Shown here piece after piece: positions 18,163-27,864 of a stretch of 64,000 nt of DNA; position 1 is the stretch's first letter, and each line of letters starts with the position of its first letter. Under the pieces are notes generated by a model that saw nothing but the letters and a program-made list of their open reading frames with translations, was not told where the DNA came from and did no database searches. The position numbers and the translations under genes are program-made. Origin of the DNA: Campylobacter lanienae NCTC 13004 (GTDB taxonomy: Bacteria > Campylobacterota > Campylobacteria > Campylobacterales > Campylobacteraceae); assembly GCF_002139935.1 (NCBI RefSeq), contig NZ_CP015578.1, positions 1,178,001 to 1,242,000 of the forward strand, in the 5' to 3' direction.

Positions 18163-18603
18163 ATGAAAAAGATTTTATATATCATAAGTGCGATTATCCT
18201 TGGTGGTGTATTTGCTTTTATCGCAAATTCATCTGATAACCAAATTCAAAAGATATCTGCCGATTCTAATATCACTTGCGATCTAAATAGCCAAGATTGT
18301 ATCGTTAATCACAATGGTGATAGTATCACTTTCTCATTTTATCCAAGACCGCTTGAAGCGATGGCACCACTTACTTTAAAGGTGAATGGGCTAAAAAATG
18401 AGTATAAAAACCTAAATGCTAGAATCTATGGCCTAAATATGGATATGGGGACAATTAAAGCAAATTTAGAAAACAGAGGCGATATATACGCAGGTTCAGT
18501 AGTGCTAAGCTCGTGCGTGGTAGAAGTGATGAATTATAGACTAGAATTATACGACAAGGACAAACCGCTTGGAATTTATATAGATTTTAATCTCAAATAT
18601 TGA
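18163..18603 (+). CDS. Small exported protein, last gene of nos operon (YtkA-like?)
   Basis: I do not recognise a named family with certainty. The 146-residue protein has an N-terminal hydrophobic segment (residues 4-21), then a globular part with three cysteines (39, 46, 118) and a segment NGLKNEY...GLNMDMG that recalls the beta-sandwich YtkA/FixH type. It lies 9 bp after nosL with a good AAGGA ribosome-binding site and before the terminator, so it is in the nos transcript. A role in metal handling for NosZ is possible, especially since NosL has lost part of its site, but this is inference. Confidence 0.6.
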   Translation: MKKILYIISAIILGGVFAFIANSSDNQIQKISADSNITCDLNSQDCIVNHNGDSITFSFYPRPLEAMAPLTLKVNGLKNEYKNLNARIYGLNMDMGTIKANLENRGDIYAGSVVLSSCVVEVMNYRLELYDKDKPLGIYIDFNLKY

Positions 18604-18611
18604 TTTTAGAT

Positions 18612-18636
18612 CAAATAGCCAAAATTAGGCTATTTG
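18612..18636. terminator. Bidirectional terminator between nos operon and the ttcA-like gene
   Basis: CAAATAGCC, loop AAAATTA, GGCTATTTG form a perfect 9-bp stem lying between two convergent genes. U-richness on both sides is weak, so termination efficiency is uncertain. Confidence 0.6.
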
Positions 18637-18640
18637 GCTA

Positions 18641-19384
18641 TCAATTTGGCTTAAAAAATGTATCTAAATGTATATTTTCAAACGCCCCTTGCAAACTAGT
18701 AAATAGCTTTGGGTTTTGCTTTTCTAAAGTAGCTAAAAGCTCCTTAGTTTCAGCCCTAGCGTGTGGCATTTTGACATCAAATCTCATAGCAGGACAAGCC
18801 TCATCACCAATTACTCTAAGCTCATTTCTAATAGCATTATCACGCAATTGACGCTCACGCACATTGATAAGTGGTCGAATCACCACTATACCATTTTTGG
18901 CAGTGTATTTAGGCGCTAGAGTCCTTAACGCCCCATTATAAGTAAAATTCATAAAAAAACTCTCAACCGCATCATCTAAATGATGCCCAATAGCAAGTTT
19001 ATTAAATCCATTAGCCAACGCATAAGTATAGAGATATCCCCGTCTCATACGACTAAAAAAGCTACAAAAGCTTGAATTTTTGCGAATTTTATCCTTGCTA
19101 ATTTCAAAAATAGAGCTATCAATCACACTATGCTTTATCCCGTGTTCTTGGCAATGCTTGGTTAGATACTCATAATCCTCGCCCATACCATAGCTAAGGG
19201 TTACGGCTTGGAATTCAAATTTATCCGGCGTAACATTTTGAAAATGTTTTAAAATATGAGCCAGGCTTAAGCTATCCTTGCCACCGCTTAAACCCAATAA
19301 GATCTTATCATCTTTTTCAAACATCTTATATTTAGCATTAGTTTGACCTACTTGTCTAATTAGCTTTTTGCTTAATTCTATCAT
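18641..19384 (-). CDS. TtcA-like PP-loop ATPase (tRNA 2-thiocytidine synthesis family)
   Basis: TtcA uses ATP and a [4Fe-4S] cluster to thiolate C32 of tRNA. The 247-residue protein has the PP-loop SGGKDS (33-38), the following LSLAH, the GHHLDDAVESF motif (133-143) and the CSFFSRMRRG region, all in the TtcA arrangement. In TtcA the cluster is bound by Cys-x2-Cys plus a third distant Cys. Here Cys107 and Cys197 are present, but the second position of the pair is Phe110. It may use another ligand, hold a different cluster or act on a different substrate. It is the C. jejuni Cj0118 equivalent by synteny, the last gene of a long leftward run, overlapping mtnN by 4 bp. Confidence 0.8.
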   Translation of the reverse strand: MIELSKKLIRQVGQTNAKYKMFEKDDKILLGLSGGKDSLSLAHILKHFQNVTPDKFEFQAVTLSYGMGEDYEYLTKHCQEHGIKHSVIDSSIFEISKDKIRKNSSFCSFFSRMRRGYLYTYALANGFNKLAIGHHLDDAVESFFMNFTYNGALRTLAPKYTAKNGIVVIRPLINVRERQLRDNAIRNELRVIGDEACPAMRFDVKMPHARAETKELLATLEKQNPKLFTSLQGAFENIHLDTFFKPN

Positions 19385-20067
19385 AAATTTTTTACCATTT
19401 CTAAGACAAATTTAGCCGATTTATCCGCTGCTTCAATCAAAAATTTATCAAAATCAATCTCCGCTTTTTTACCAGCTTCATCGCTAATAGCCCTAAGCAT
19501 ACAAAATCCAACCCCTAAAGCCGCACAAACTTGAGCCACACTCGCCCCTTCCATCTCCACTGCATCAGCTTTGAAAGTTGATTTAATCCACTCTTTTTTA
19601 TCTTCATTACAGATAAATTGATCACCAGTAGCGACTATCCCACTTAGCAAATTCATCCCCAAAGCATTAGCTACTTTTTTAGCGACGCTATTTAGTATAT
19701 CATCACTATTTTCAAATACATTTATACCAGGAACATATCCATGCGGATGGCCAAATGCCGTGATATCTAGATCGTGTTGGGCTGTAGAGGTGGTATAGAT
19801 CATATCGCCAATTTTTAAATTCTCATTTAAAGCCCCGGCCACACCGGTAAATATCAGCTTCTCGCACCCAAATCTCTCTATCAAAATAGCCGCTGTTAAT
19901 GCCGCATTTACCTTACCGATTTTGGAGTAGGCTATCACTAGCTCATGGCCAAAATAGTTGGCTTTGTAAAATGAATTTTTAGCGTGGTCTATCTTATCAT
20001 ATTCGCCAATCTCTTTTAGCAAAAATTCAATCTCTTCGCTCATTGCCCCAAGAATAGCAATTTTCAT
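19381..20067 (-). CDS. mtnN: 5'-methylthioadenosine / S-adenosylhomocysteine / aminofutalosine nucleosidase
   Basis: This enzyme hydrolyses MTA and SAH; in Campylobacter and Helicobacter the same family also cleaves 6-amino-6-deoxyfutalosine in menaquinone synthesis. The 228-residue protein starts with MKIAILGAMSEEI, the family N-terminus with the catalytic Glu in SEE. It has FTGVAGALN and, near residue 170, VEMEGASVAQVC, the substrate-binding ME(G)A segment, with a C-terminal SDEA containing the catalytic Asp. Length is normal. It overlaps fabD and the ttcA-like gene by 4 bp each. The futalosine role fits the presence of mqnX elsewhere in this window. Confidence 0.93.
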   Translation of the reverse strand: MKIAILGAMSEEIEFLLKEIGEYDKIDHAKNSFYKANYFGHELVIAYSKIGKVNAALTAAILIERFGCEKLIFTGVAGALNENLKIGDMIYTTSTAQHDLDITAFGHPHGYVPGINVFENSDDILNSVAKKVANALGMNLLSGIVATGDQFICNEDKKEWIKSTFKADAVEMEGASVAQVCAALGVGFCMLRAISDEAGKKAEIDFDKFLIEAADKSAKFVLEMVKNL

Positions 20068-20975
20068 CTTAACGCCTCTAACGCTTCATTAAGTGAGCTT
20101 AAATTTGTTATGCTATAAGTTGGTTTATCACATATTTTTTTATTCATTCCCTTTAAGACATTTGCGCCAAATTCAACAAAACAATCAACGCCATCACAAT
20201 AGTTTTTCACGCTATTTTGGTATAAAACTGGGCTAATTAATTGAAGTTTGAGTAGTTCTAAGGCCTCTTTTTTGGTTGTGTATTTCTTAGCAGTTACATT
20301 AGAGATAACAGGCGAAAACTCATCACTCAATAAATTCTCTAACTCATTAGCCAACTTCACACTAGCATTTTGAAGTAGCGGGCAATGGCTTGCTACACTC
20401 ATATCAAGCAGCATAGCTCTCTTAGCTCCAGCTGATTTAAACTCATCTACGCTTAATTCAAGGTCACTTCTAATTCCAGCTACTACGATTTGACCATCGC
20501 AGTTATAATTCGCAGCCCAAATTTGCCTATTGCTATTTTGGCAAATCTCTTCTACTTTTTCATTGCTAAGACCTAACACCACCATCATACCAGCACCGAT
20601 CCCAGAACAATCTTGAGCCATAAATTTACCACGCAAATTTACTAATTTAATAACATCAAGTGGCTTAATAGCACCACTTACGCTAAGGGCGCTAAATTCA
20701 CCCAAAGAGTGGCCAAAGCTAAACTCAGGTTTTATAGATAGGCTATTTTTAAAGGCTTCAAAACACATTAATGAGTTTAAAACAATCGCCGGTTGAGTAA
20801 ATTCAGACTCTCCTAGCTTATCATTTTCTGCAAATAATAAGGATTTAAAATCAATACCGCAATGCTCACTAGCACTATCTAATAGCTCTTGAGCTACCTT
20901 AAACTCACTATATATCTCTTGACCCATACCGACACTTTGTGAGCCTTGGCCAGGAAAAATAAATGCAACTTTCAT
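20064..20975 (-). CDS. fabD: Malonyl-CoA : acyl carrier protein transacylase
   Basis: FabD transfers malonyl groups to ACP to start fatty acid elongation. The 303-residue protein begins with FIFPGQGSQSVGMG. The catalytic serine is in GHSLGEFSA (Ser90), an active-site histidine lies in VASHCPLL near residue 197, and an arginine lies in the KLVNLRGKFMQ-like stretch. It sits between slyD (9 bp gap) and mtnN (4 bp overlap), the C. jejuni order Cj0115-0116-0117. Confidence 0.94.
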   Translation of the reverse strand: MKVAFIFPGQGSQSVGMGQEIYSEFKVAQELLDSASEHCGIDFKSLLFAENDKLGESEFTQPAIVLNSLMCFEAFKNSLSIKPEFSFGHSLGEFSALSVSGAIKPLDVIKLVNLRGKFMAQDCSGIGAGMMVVLGLSNEKVEEICQNSNRQIWAANYNCDGQIVVAGIRSDLELSVDEFKSAGAKRAMLLDMSVASHCPLLQNASVKLANELENLLSDEFSPVISNVTAKKYTTKKEALELLKLQLISPVLYQNSVKNYCDGVDCFVEFGANVLKGMNKKICDKPTYSITNLSSLNEALEALR

Positions 20976-20984
20976 GCTACACTC

Positions 20985-21581
20985 TTAATGGTGTTTTCCA
21001 CAGCATCCACCACCATTTTCATCATGGTGAGCGCCATTACAACAACCATCATCATGACTTCCGCAACCGCCGTGTCCATGATGATGACCGTGATGATGAG
21101 AGTGACCACCACAACCACACACATGTGGCATAGCCACAACACCTGTTAGCTCCTCATCGGCGTCTGCGTCTCTATTTTCTGTGATTTGAACATTAAATTC
21201 CAAATCCTTACCAGCGTATGGATGGTTAAAATCCACAGTAACATCATTTTCGCCGATAGATTTCACACTTACACGAACTGTGCTTCCATCCTCACCCTCA
21301 CCAAAAAGCTCCATACCAACACTCAAATCAATACCGGCAAACTGCTCTTTTGGCAAGGTTTGAAGAGCGCTTTCATCATACTCGCCCACACCTTGGCTAG
21401 CTGGAATTTTAATAGTAGCTTTCTCACCCACGGCTAAATTCAAAACACCGCTCTCTAAAGCATCTAAAACTTGATTTTTACCACTTACAAAAGCGATCTC
21501 TTGACCGCCCAAATTTGATTCTAAAAGCTCGCCTGTATTGGCATCTTTTAATTCATAGAACATTTTTATAACTTTTGACAT
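20985..21581 (-). CDS. slyD: FKBP-type peptidyl-prolyl isomerase SlyD with His/Cys-rich tail
   Basis: SlyD is a cytoplasmic prolyl isomerase, chaperone and nickel-binding protein that supports hydrogenase maturation. The 198-residue protein has the FKBP start (YELKDANTGELLESN), the inserted flap domain with VDFNHPYAGKDLEF, and from about residue 150 a tail of histidine, cysteine and glycine (for example HSHHHGHHHGHGGCG and GGGCCGKHH). The tail has over twenty potential metal ligands. It lies between cpoB and fabD. The metal-rich tail is family-typical but well developed here. Confidence 0.95.
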   Translation of the reverse strand: MSKVIKMFYELKDANTGELLESNLGGQEIAFVSGKNQVLDALESGVLNLAVGEKATIKIPASQGVGEYDESALQTLPKEQFAGIDLSVGMELFGEGEDGSTVRVSVKSIGENDVTVDFNHPYAGKDLEFNVQITENRDADADEELTGVVAMPHVCGCGGHSHHHGHHHGHGGCGSHDDGCCNGAHHDENGGGCCGKHH

Positions 21582-21595
21582 ATTTTCTCCTAAAT

Positions 21596-22480
21596 TTATT
21601 TTCTATCTGGTGCTGCTGCGGCCTCTGGGCTATCTGGATAGGCTTGCTTTAATGCTTTATAAAATTTATTAGCACTATTTGTATCACCTATTTTGTCAAA
21701 ACTAATAGCTGTGTGATATAGAAGTTTTGGCATATATTTACCTTTTTGGCTGATAGCAACGCTCTTTTCGTAATATGGAATAGCGGTTTTGTAGTTTTTG
21801 TTAAAATACTCAATCTCTCCAAGCATAAAATTTGAATAAGCTGGTTTATAATTTTTCTTAATCAAACTCGCAAAACATTCACTAGCTTTCAAATACTCCT
21901 TAGATTTATAGGCTTTATCCGCCATCTCAAGCAACTCAGCACCCGGGATATCATTGTATTTTAAATTATCGCTTTTTTTCTCACTATCAGCTTGTTTAGC
22001 TTTAGAGTCTGAATTTAACTCTTTTGGATTAGCTGCTTCTGAGTGTTTAGAATCTATCAAAGCAGTTAGTTGGCTAAGTGCGTTTGTGATATTTTTGATA
22101 TCTTTGTCGTGTTGAGTTTGAGTTGTTTTGATTTGAGATTTTAAATTTGATATATCATTAGAATTTGTGGCTTTTTGCGAATTTACGCTATTTTCTAATT
22201 CAGTTATTCTAGTCTCCATAGCTAAAATTCTCTTATTTATGCCATCTAAAAGACTCTTGACACCTTCGATATTCTCTTGAACTAAAGATACATCGGACTG
22301 CATTGTGCCGATATTTTGATCTAATCTATCTACTTTTTTTTTATTGTTTAATAAGACCTTTTCATTCTCAGTTAAACCATATGGATTTTCTTTATTTATG
22401 TTACCTGCATCGAATACTGAAACTTCAGCAAATATAGAAGTTGCAGCCACTAAGGCTGCAAGGTGGATTGATTTTTTCAT
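21596..22480 (-). CDS. cpoB: Tol-Pal system coordinator CpoB (YbgF)
   Basis: CpoB is a periplasmic protein that links Tol-Pal constriction with peptidoglycan synthesis. The 294-residue protein has a signal peptide (residues 1-18), a coiled-coil segment (about 45-140, heptad-like, rich in Q/K/N/D), a low-complexity linker with Ser/Lys, and C-terminal TPR repeats (about 180-285) ending DSPEAAAAPDRK. It is directly downstream of pal (14 bp), as expected of tolQRAB-pal-cpoB. This is the C. jejuni Cj0114 position. Confidence 0.9.
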   Translation of the reverse strand: MKKSIHLAALVAATSIFAEVSVFDAGNINKENPYGLTENEKVLLNNKKKVDRLDQNIGTMQSDVSLVQENIEGVKSLLDGINKRILAMETRITELENSVNSQKATNSNDISNLKSQIKTTQTQHDKDIKNITNALSQLTALIDSKHSEAANPKELNSDSKAKQADSEKKSDNLKYNDIPGAELLEMADKAYKSKEYLKASECFASLIKKNYKPAYSNFMLGEIEYFNKNYKTAIPYYEKSVAISQKGKYMPKLLYHTAISFDKIGDTNSANKFYKALKQAYPDSPEAAAAPDRK

Positions 22481-22494
22481 ATATTGAAATGAAA

Positions 22495-22980
22495 TTATGG
22501 AAGCAATCTAAATTCATCACGACGATTTTGAGCGTCGCAAGCTTTTGTTTTGTCAGTACATACAGGTTTGCTCTCTCCATTACTTGTAATCTCTATTCTA
22601 TCAGCAGCTATGCCTTGAGCTATTAGAGCATCTTTACCAGCTTTTGCTCTTTTAACGCCTAGAGCGTAGTTATACTCATCACTACCCCACTCATCGCAGT
22701 TACCTTCTATCATGATTTTGAAATTACCAGCTTGGTTAAAGATAGAAGCATTTTGATTAATTACGCCTTGCATATCTGGACGGATATTGAATTTATCAAA
22801 ATCAAAATATACATTTCTAACTTGCGCTTGTAGAGAATTTAATCTTTCAGCATCACTCATCATACCTTGTTGGCCAGCTTTGTTTGCATCAGCACTCATA
22901 TCCACTTCTGGAGCTTTTGAGCTACAACCAGCCATAAATAGAGCCGCAGCTACAGTTGAAAGTAAAACTAACTTTTTCAT
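22495..22980 (-). CDS. pal: Peptidoglycan-associated lipoprotein Pal (Omp18)
   Basis: Pal anchors the outer membrane to peptidoglycan and partners with TolB. The 161-residue protein has a lipoprotein signal with lipobox FMAGC (Cys19) and an OmpA-like C-terminal domain starting VYFDFDKFNIRPD. Peptidoglycan-binding features include GNCDEWGSDEYNYALGVKRA. It corresponds to the immunodominant Campylobacter Omp18. A TATAAT element lies upstream, so pal-cpoB may have a promoter in addition to the tol run. Start supported by AAGGA 4 nt upstream. Confidence 0.95.
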   Translation of the reverse strand: MKKLVLLSTVAAALFMAGCSSKAPEVDMSADANKAGQQGMMSDAERLNSLQAQVRNVYFDFDKFNIRPDMQGVINQNASIFNQAGNFKIMIEGNCDEWGSDEYNYALGVKRAKAGKDALIAQGIAADRIEITSNGESKPVCTDKTKACDAQNRRDEFRLLP

Positions 22981-23010
22981 TTTATTCCTTTTGTTGAAAA
23001 TTTGGGCGTT

Positions 23011-23016
23011 ATTATA
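23011..23016 (-). promoter_or_regulatory. Candidate -10 element for pal-cpoB
   Basis: Minus-strand TATAAT (context GATATAATAACG) lies 31 bp upstream of the pal ATG, in the 73-bp gap after tolB. It suggests an internal promoter within the tol gene run. Confidence 0.4.
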
Positions 23017-23053
23017 TCATAATTATTTAAATTTTAAGATATAAAAATATATT

Positions 23054-24310
23054 TTACCAATCAATTGATTGAAGTTTTCCTATTCTTAATGGAAACTGAA
23101 AACTTCTATTTTCATTTACTCTTATAATCCCAACCGCACTATTACCATCTAAATTTTTAATGAAAATGATGCTCCCACCATCACTAGAAAATCTAGGATA
23201 AGTATTAACCCCACCAGCTGTAAGCTGCCTTACATAATCACTCTTAGTTGAGATCAAATATAGATTAAAGGTCTTTTGAGCATACTCATTGACGTTTTCA
23301 CGACTAGAATATACTACATAATTTTCAAAAGTGCTAATTGAGTTGTTGTTTTTGCCGTGAAATACCATCTGCTCCACCGCTCCACCATCTACACTAGTAG
23401 CAAAAATATTAGGATATCCTAATCTATCACTTACAAAAACAACCCTAGAATCATTATCTACAAAATTGCCATTGACATCAATTCCACTAAATGTGGTAAT
23501 TCTTTTGAATTTTTTACTTATTATATCATATAGATAAATATCGCTTTGATCGTTTGGTGCCATACTTAAAAGCAACTTGGTGCCATCTTGGCTGACATCG
23601 CTTGCTACTATCATCCCACCACTTTGAGCGATTTTGCTTTTATGATTATTATCTAAATTAAATTTATATAGCGTAGGGACTGAATTTATATATGAAGTGT
23701 AATAAAAGGCGCTTTGATCTTTATTTGCCCATTTTGGGAAGATATTTAATCCGCCGCTTATTATGATTTTTTGGTATGTTAGCGTATAATCTGCTACTAT
23801 AATATTGCTCTTACCTGGTGAAGTGTATTGAGAAAATATGATAGATTTATCCATCCAATCCACAGGTGATAAATTCAAATTTCTAGCCATATCCACCATG
23901 CTCTTGTGAGCTAAAAATACGAATTTATCAACACTTTGCGTGTATTCATTGCTAAATCTAATCTGATTTGTCTTGACATTTATTATTTTAAATTTCAAAC
24001 TTAGCTTATCACCTAATTGAGTTAAAGAGTATCTATATATAAGATCAGCTCTCTCATCGGCGCTTATTATCGCACTATCATCAAATCCGCTAGTGTAGTA
24101 TTTATCAGATACTTCAAATGCGGATCCAACTTTTAAATCACCAACAACAAGCTTAAAAAATTTATCTTGCATTGCTCTATTAGCAAAATCCTTAGTTGCA
24201 TCTTGGACTATAATTTTAGGTAAGACTAACCCTTTGTTAATCACATCTATCGTAGCATCTGCACTAAACAATCCTACACAGATACTAAGTAACAAAAATA
24301 TCTTTTTCAC
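23054..24310 (-). CDS. tolB: Tol-Pal system periplasmic protein TolB
   Basis: TolB is a periplasmic propeller that links Pal with TolA and helps outer membrane invagination during division. The 418-residue protein has a signal peptide (MKKIFLLLSICVGLFSADA) and an N-terminal alpha/beta domain. From about residue 170 there are repeated propeller units with F-x-D-x-R/K-like motifs (FVDNDSRVVFVSDRLGYPNIF; FSSDGGSIIFIKN). It overlaps the tolA-like gene by 4 bp. Length is near the family norm of 410-430. Confidence 0.93.
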   Translation of the reverse strand: MKKIFLLLSICVGLFSADATIDVINKGLVLPKIIVQDATKDFANRAMQDKFFKLVVGDLKVGSAFEVSDKYYTSGFDDSAIISADERADLIYRYSLTQLGDKLSLKFKIINVKTNQIRFSNEYTQSVDKFVFLAHKSMVDMARNLNLSPVDWMDKSIIFSQYTSPGKSNIIVADYTLTYQKIIISGGLNIFPKWANKDQSAFYYTSYINSVPTLYKFNLDNNHKSKIAQSGGMIVASDVSQDGTKLLLSMAPNDQSDIYLYDIISKKFKRITTFSGIDVNGNFVDNDSRVVFVSDRLGYPNIFATSVDGGAVEQMVFHGKNNNSISTFENYVVYSSRENVNEYAQKTFNLYLISTKSDYVRQLTAGGVNTYPRFSSDGGSIIFIKNLDGNSAVGIIRVNENRSFQFPLRIGKLQSIDW

Positions 24311-25080
24311 TCTAACTCCGTTTCTATTTGGTCTATTAAATTTATATTTATCACTACAGCGTTTTGACTAGGCGGGGTTGGAAAATCCAAATCTTTTAAC
24401 TGCTCTAGATACTCTCTTACCTTGCTATTAAAAGCACTGCTTAGTGAATATTTCTCCACACTATAGCTTAATTTTCCAAATTTATCTATAATGATTTGAA
24501 CTTTTGCTTGATTATTTGTATCGGCTTTGTATGCCATCCATCTGCTTTGTATAATCTCAACTATATCGCCCATATATTTATTATAAACCCCTGTCATAGA
24601 TGATTTGGGTGCTTTAGCATCTATATCTTTTTGGAGCGATGCGACTATATCGGCTGCACTTTTAGAGCTTGGCTCGGGGGCGCTTTTAGCGTTACTTTGG
24701 ACTGCTTGAGTAGTGCTTGGCGTGATATCTATGGGCGCTGCTCCGCTAAAAAGATCGCTGAAATTTAAATTTGGTGTATCTGGTTTGGATGGGGGTAGAT
24801 CTTTATTAGTTGTTTGTTGTTGTGGTTTTTCTTCTATTTTTTCTTCTATTGTTGTATCTTTTACTTTTATATTTTTTTGCTCTGGAGCCGCTATAATCTC
24901 ACCAAGATTAGTCTCAATCACAAAAACATCCATAAATGCATCTTTATCATTTGTATATTTTGTGCTATCTTCATAATTGCTAAGTTTGTAAAATATAAAA
25001 GATATGATAAAAACATATAAGATCAAAGAGAGCCAAAAAGCACTCGTAGTGTTATATGAGATGCCAAATTTACTATTCAT
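24307..25080 (-). CDS. tolA: TolA/TonB-like energy transducer of the Tol-Pal system
   Basis: TolA spans the periplasm from TolQR to TolB and Pal. The 257-residue protein has one N-terminal membrane segment (about 15-33), a charged low-complexity linker rich in E, Q, P and K (residues 55-125), and a C-terminal TonB/TolA-like domain starting near NKYMGDIVEIIQSRW. The long helical domain II of enterobacterial TolA is missing, which is usual for epsilonproteobacteria. It is placed as TolA by position between tolR and tolB. It shares 1 bp with the tolR stop and 4 bp with tolB. Confidence 0.82.
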   Translation of the reverse strand: MNSKFGISYNTTSAFWLSLILYVFIISFIFYKLSNYEDSTKYTNDKDAFMDVFVIETNLGEIIAAPEQKNIKVKDTTIEEKIEEKPQQQTTNKDLPPSKPDTPNLNFSDLFSGAAPIDITPSTTQAVQSNAKSAPEPSSKSAADIVASLQKDIDAKAPKSSMTGVYNKYMGDIVEIIQSRWMAYKADTNNQAKVQIIIDKFGKLSYSVEKYSLSSAFNSKVREYLEQLKDLDFPTPPSQNAVVININLIDQIETELE

Positions 25081-25472
25081 TAGCCATTTGTCTCTAAAGC
25101 AACCTTAGAAAAGCCGGCATTTTTCATACTTTTTAAAACAAACATAACATCATCATAAATCAATCTTTTATCGGCTTTTATATATACTGGGGAATTTTTA
25201 TCATATTTTTTAGATATTAAGATTAGATTATCACCTAATTCATTTAATGAAATTTTAGATTGATCTATATAAACTTGCCTTTGAGCGTCTATTCTGACTG
25301 TTAAACTCTTTATCTCTTGAGATAATACTTTGGATTTTGATCCATCAGGTAAGGTAATCTGTTCTTCATATATAATGGCTGGTGTTGTAACCATCAAAAT
25401 AGCCAGCAAAACCAGCATTATATCAACCAAAGGAGTTATATTTAACTCTGGATTTTCATCAAAATTTATCAT
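25080..25472 (-). CDS. tolR: TolR/ExbD-family proton channel subunit
   Basis: This inner-membrane protein works with TolQ to use the proton motive force for Tol-Pal. The 130-residue sequence has the ExbD/TolR signature LNITPLVDIMLVLLAILMVT near residues 9-28, including the key membrane Asp (Asp17), and a periplasmic domain with YIKADKRLIYDDV. It is called TolR rather than ExbD because of the tol context. A second set (exbB/exbD) lies at 41509-42317. The gene abuts tolQ directly. Confidence 0.85.
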   Translation of the reverse strand: MINFDENPELNITPLVDIMLVLLAILMVTTPAIIYEEQITLPDGSKSKVLSQEIKSLTVRIDAQRQVYIDQSKISLNELGDNLILISKKYDKNSPVYIKADKRLIYDDVMFVLKSMKNAGFSKVALETNG

Positions 25473-26033
25473 CTATCTACTACTAAGCAATAAATTTGAC
25501 TCTCTTTGTATAAGGCTTATTAGCTCGTAGGCTTTACGCTTTATTAAGAGATTAAAGCTATAAGCAGGAATTGCTACAAAAATCCCGCAACCTGTGGCAA
25601 CCAACGCTTCAGAAATTGCTGGAGCGATCACCGATAAAGATGCTGAGCCACCACCACTACCTAAAGCTGCAAAAGTCTCTAATATACTAATAACAGTCCC
25701 AAATAACCCAATAAATGGTGAAGTTGATGCTATTATAGATAAAGTTGTCAAACCGCTTGTAGAGTTAGTTTGAGCTAATGATATGAAGACCTCTAAATGC
25801 TCTTTGGTTAAATTCTCTTGTGGGCATTTTTTTAAAGATGAATCCGTGGTATCTAGTTTCTTACCTAAAAGAATCGCCTCTAAGGCTTGTTTCTCTCTTT
25901 TGATCCAGCGATTTAGCCCACTATATCGTGAGAATAAAATAGTAAAAGTGATGACAAAATATAGCGACAACCATGATAAAACAATGATTGTCACTAAACT
26001 ACTTTTGGATAGATAACTTATAAAAAGCTCCAT
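25473..26033 (-). CDS. tolQ: TolQ/ExbB-family proton channel subunit
   Basis: TolQ forms the pentameric channel around TolR. The 186-residue protein has three hydrophobic segments. One is N-terminal (residues 13-35); two more (about 95-120 and 135-160) follow a cytoplasmic loop and contain the family's ASTSPFIGLFGTVISILE and ALVATGCGIFVAIPAYSF stretches. It lies 9 bp downstream of atpC, linking the ATP synthase and tol genes in one transcript direction, as in C. jejuni Cj0107-Cj0109. Confidence 0.87.
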   Translation of the reverse strand: MELFISYLSKSSLVTIIVLSWLSLYFVITFTILFSRYSGLNRWIKREKQALEAILLGKKLDTTDSSLKKCPQENLTKEHLEVFISLAQTNSTSGLTTLSIIASTSPFIGLFGTVISILETFAALGSGGGSASLSVIAPAISEALVATGCGIFVAIPAYSFNLLIKRKAYELISLIQRESNLLLSSR

Positions 26034-26042
26034 AGTATCTAC

Positions 26043-26432
26043 TTATCTAGCTCTTGCTGAATTCTCTATCTTAGCCAAAGCAGTAGCCAAGATACCATTA
26101 TTATCTTGCATTTTTCTAACAAGAGCTTTGGCATTTTCTATGGATTTAGCGATATCACTTTCGCTATTACCGCTCACATATACAGCACCATCAACTAAGA
26201 TACTAATCTTATCTTCATCAATCTTAGCATAACCCCAATCAATAGCAACAGCATCGTGCGTTCCATCCAAATTTTCGATATCAACTACTCCAATTTGAAG
26301 TAGTGAAACTAAAGAGGCGTGGCCTGGCAAAACTCCAAATTCACCATCCGCACCAGGAAGAACTACCATTTTAGCATCATTAGAAAATATTAGCCCTTCT
26401 GGGGTGACTATTTCTAAATGTATTGTATTCAT
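26043..26432 (-). CDS. atpC: ATP synthase F1 epsilon subunit
   Basis: The epsilon subunit is the rotor part that can inhibit ATP hydrolysis. The 129-residue protein has the family start (MNTIHLEIVTPEGLIFSNDA), the LPGADGEFGVLPGHASLVSLL motif and a C-terminal helical region rich in Ala and Lys. It is slightly shorter than E. coli AtpC. It is the last gene of the ATP synthase block, 17 bp after atpD. Confidence 0.95.
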   Translation of the reverse strand: MNTIHLEIVTPEGLIFSNDAKMVVLPGADGEFGVLPGHASLVSLLQIGVVDIENLDGTHDAVAIDWGYAKIDEDKISILVDGAVYVSGNSESDIAKSIENAKALVRKMQDNNGILATALAKIENSARAR

Positions 26433-26449
26433 ATAGCTTCCTTTTTGGC

Positions 26450-27856
<1,407 letters not shown>

Positions 27857-27864
27857 TTATAAAT

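Noticed and set aside
18600-18851. Small rightward frame after the nos operon
   Set aside because: It starts before the terminator and runs antisense through the ttcA-like gene; no Shine-Dalgarno.
20946-21149. Open frame on the + strand with Thr/Met/Ile-rich translation
   Set aside because: It is antisense to the His/Cys-rich tail of slyD; the odd composition comes from the repetitive His codons read on the other strand.
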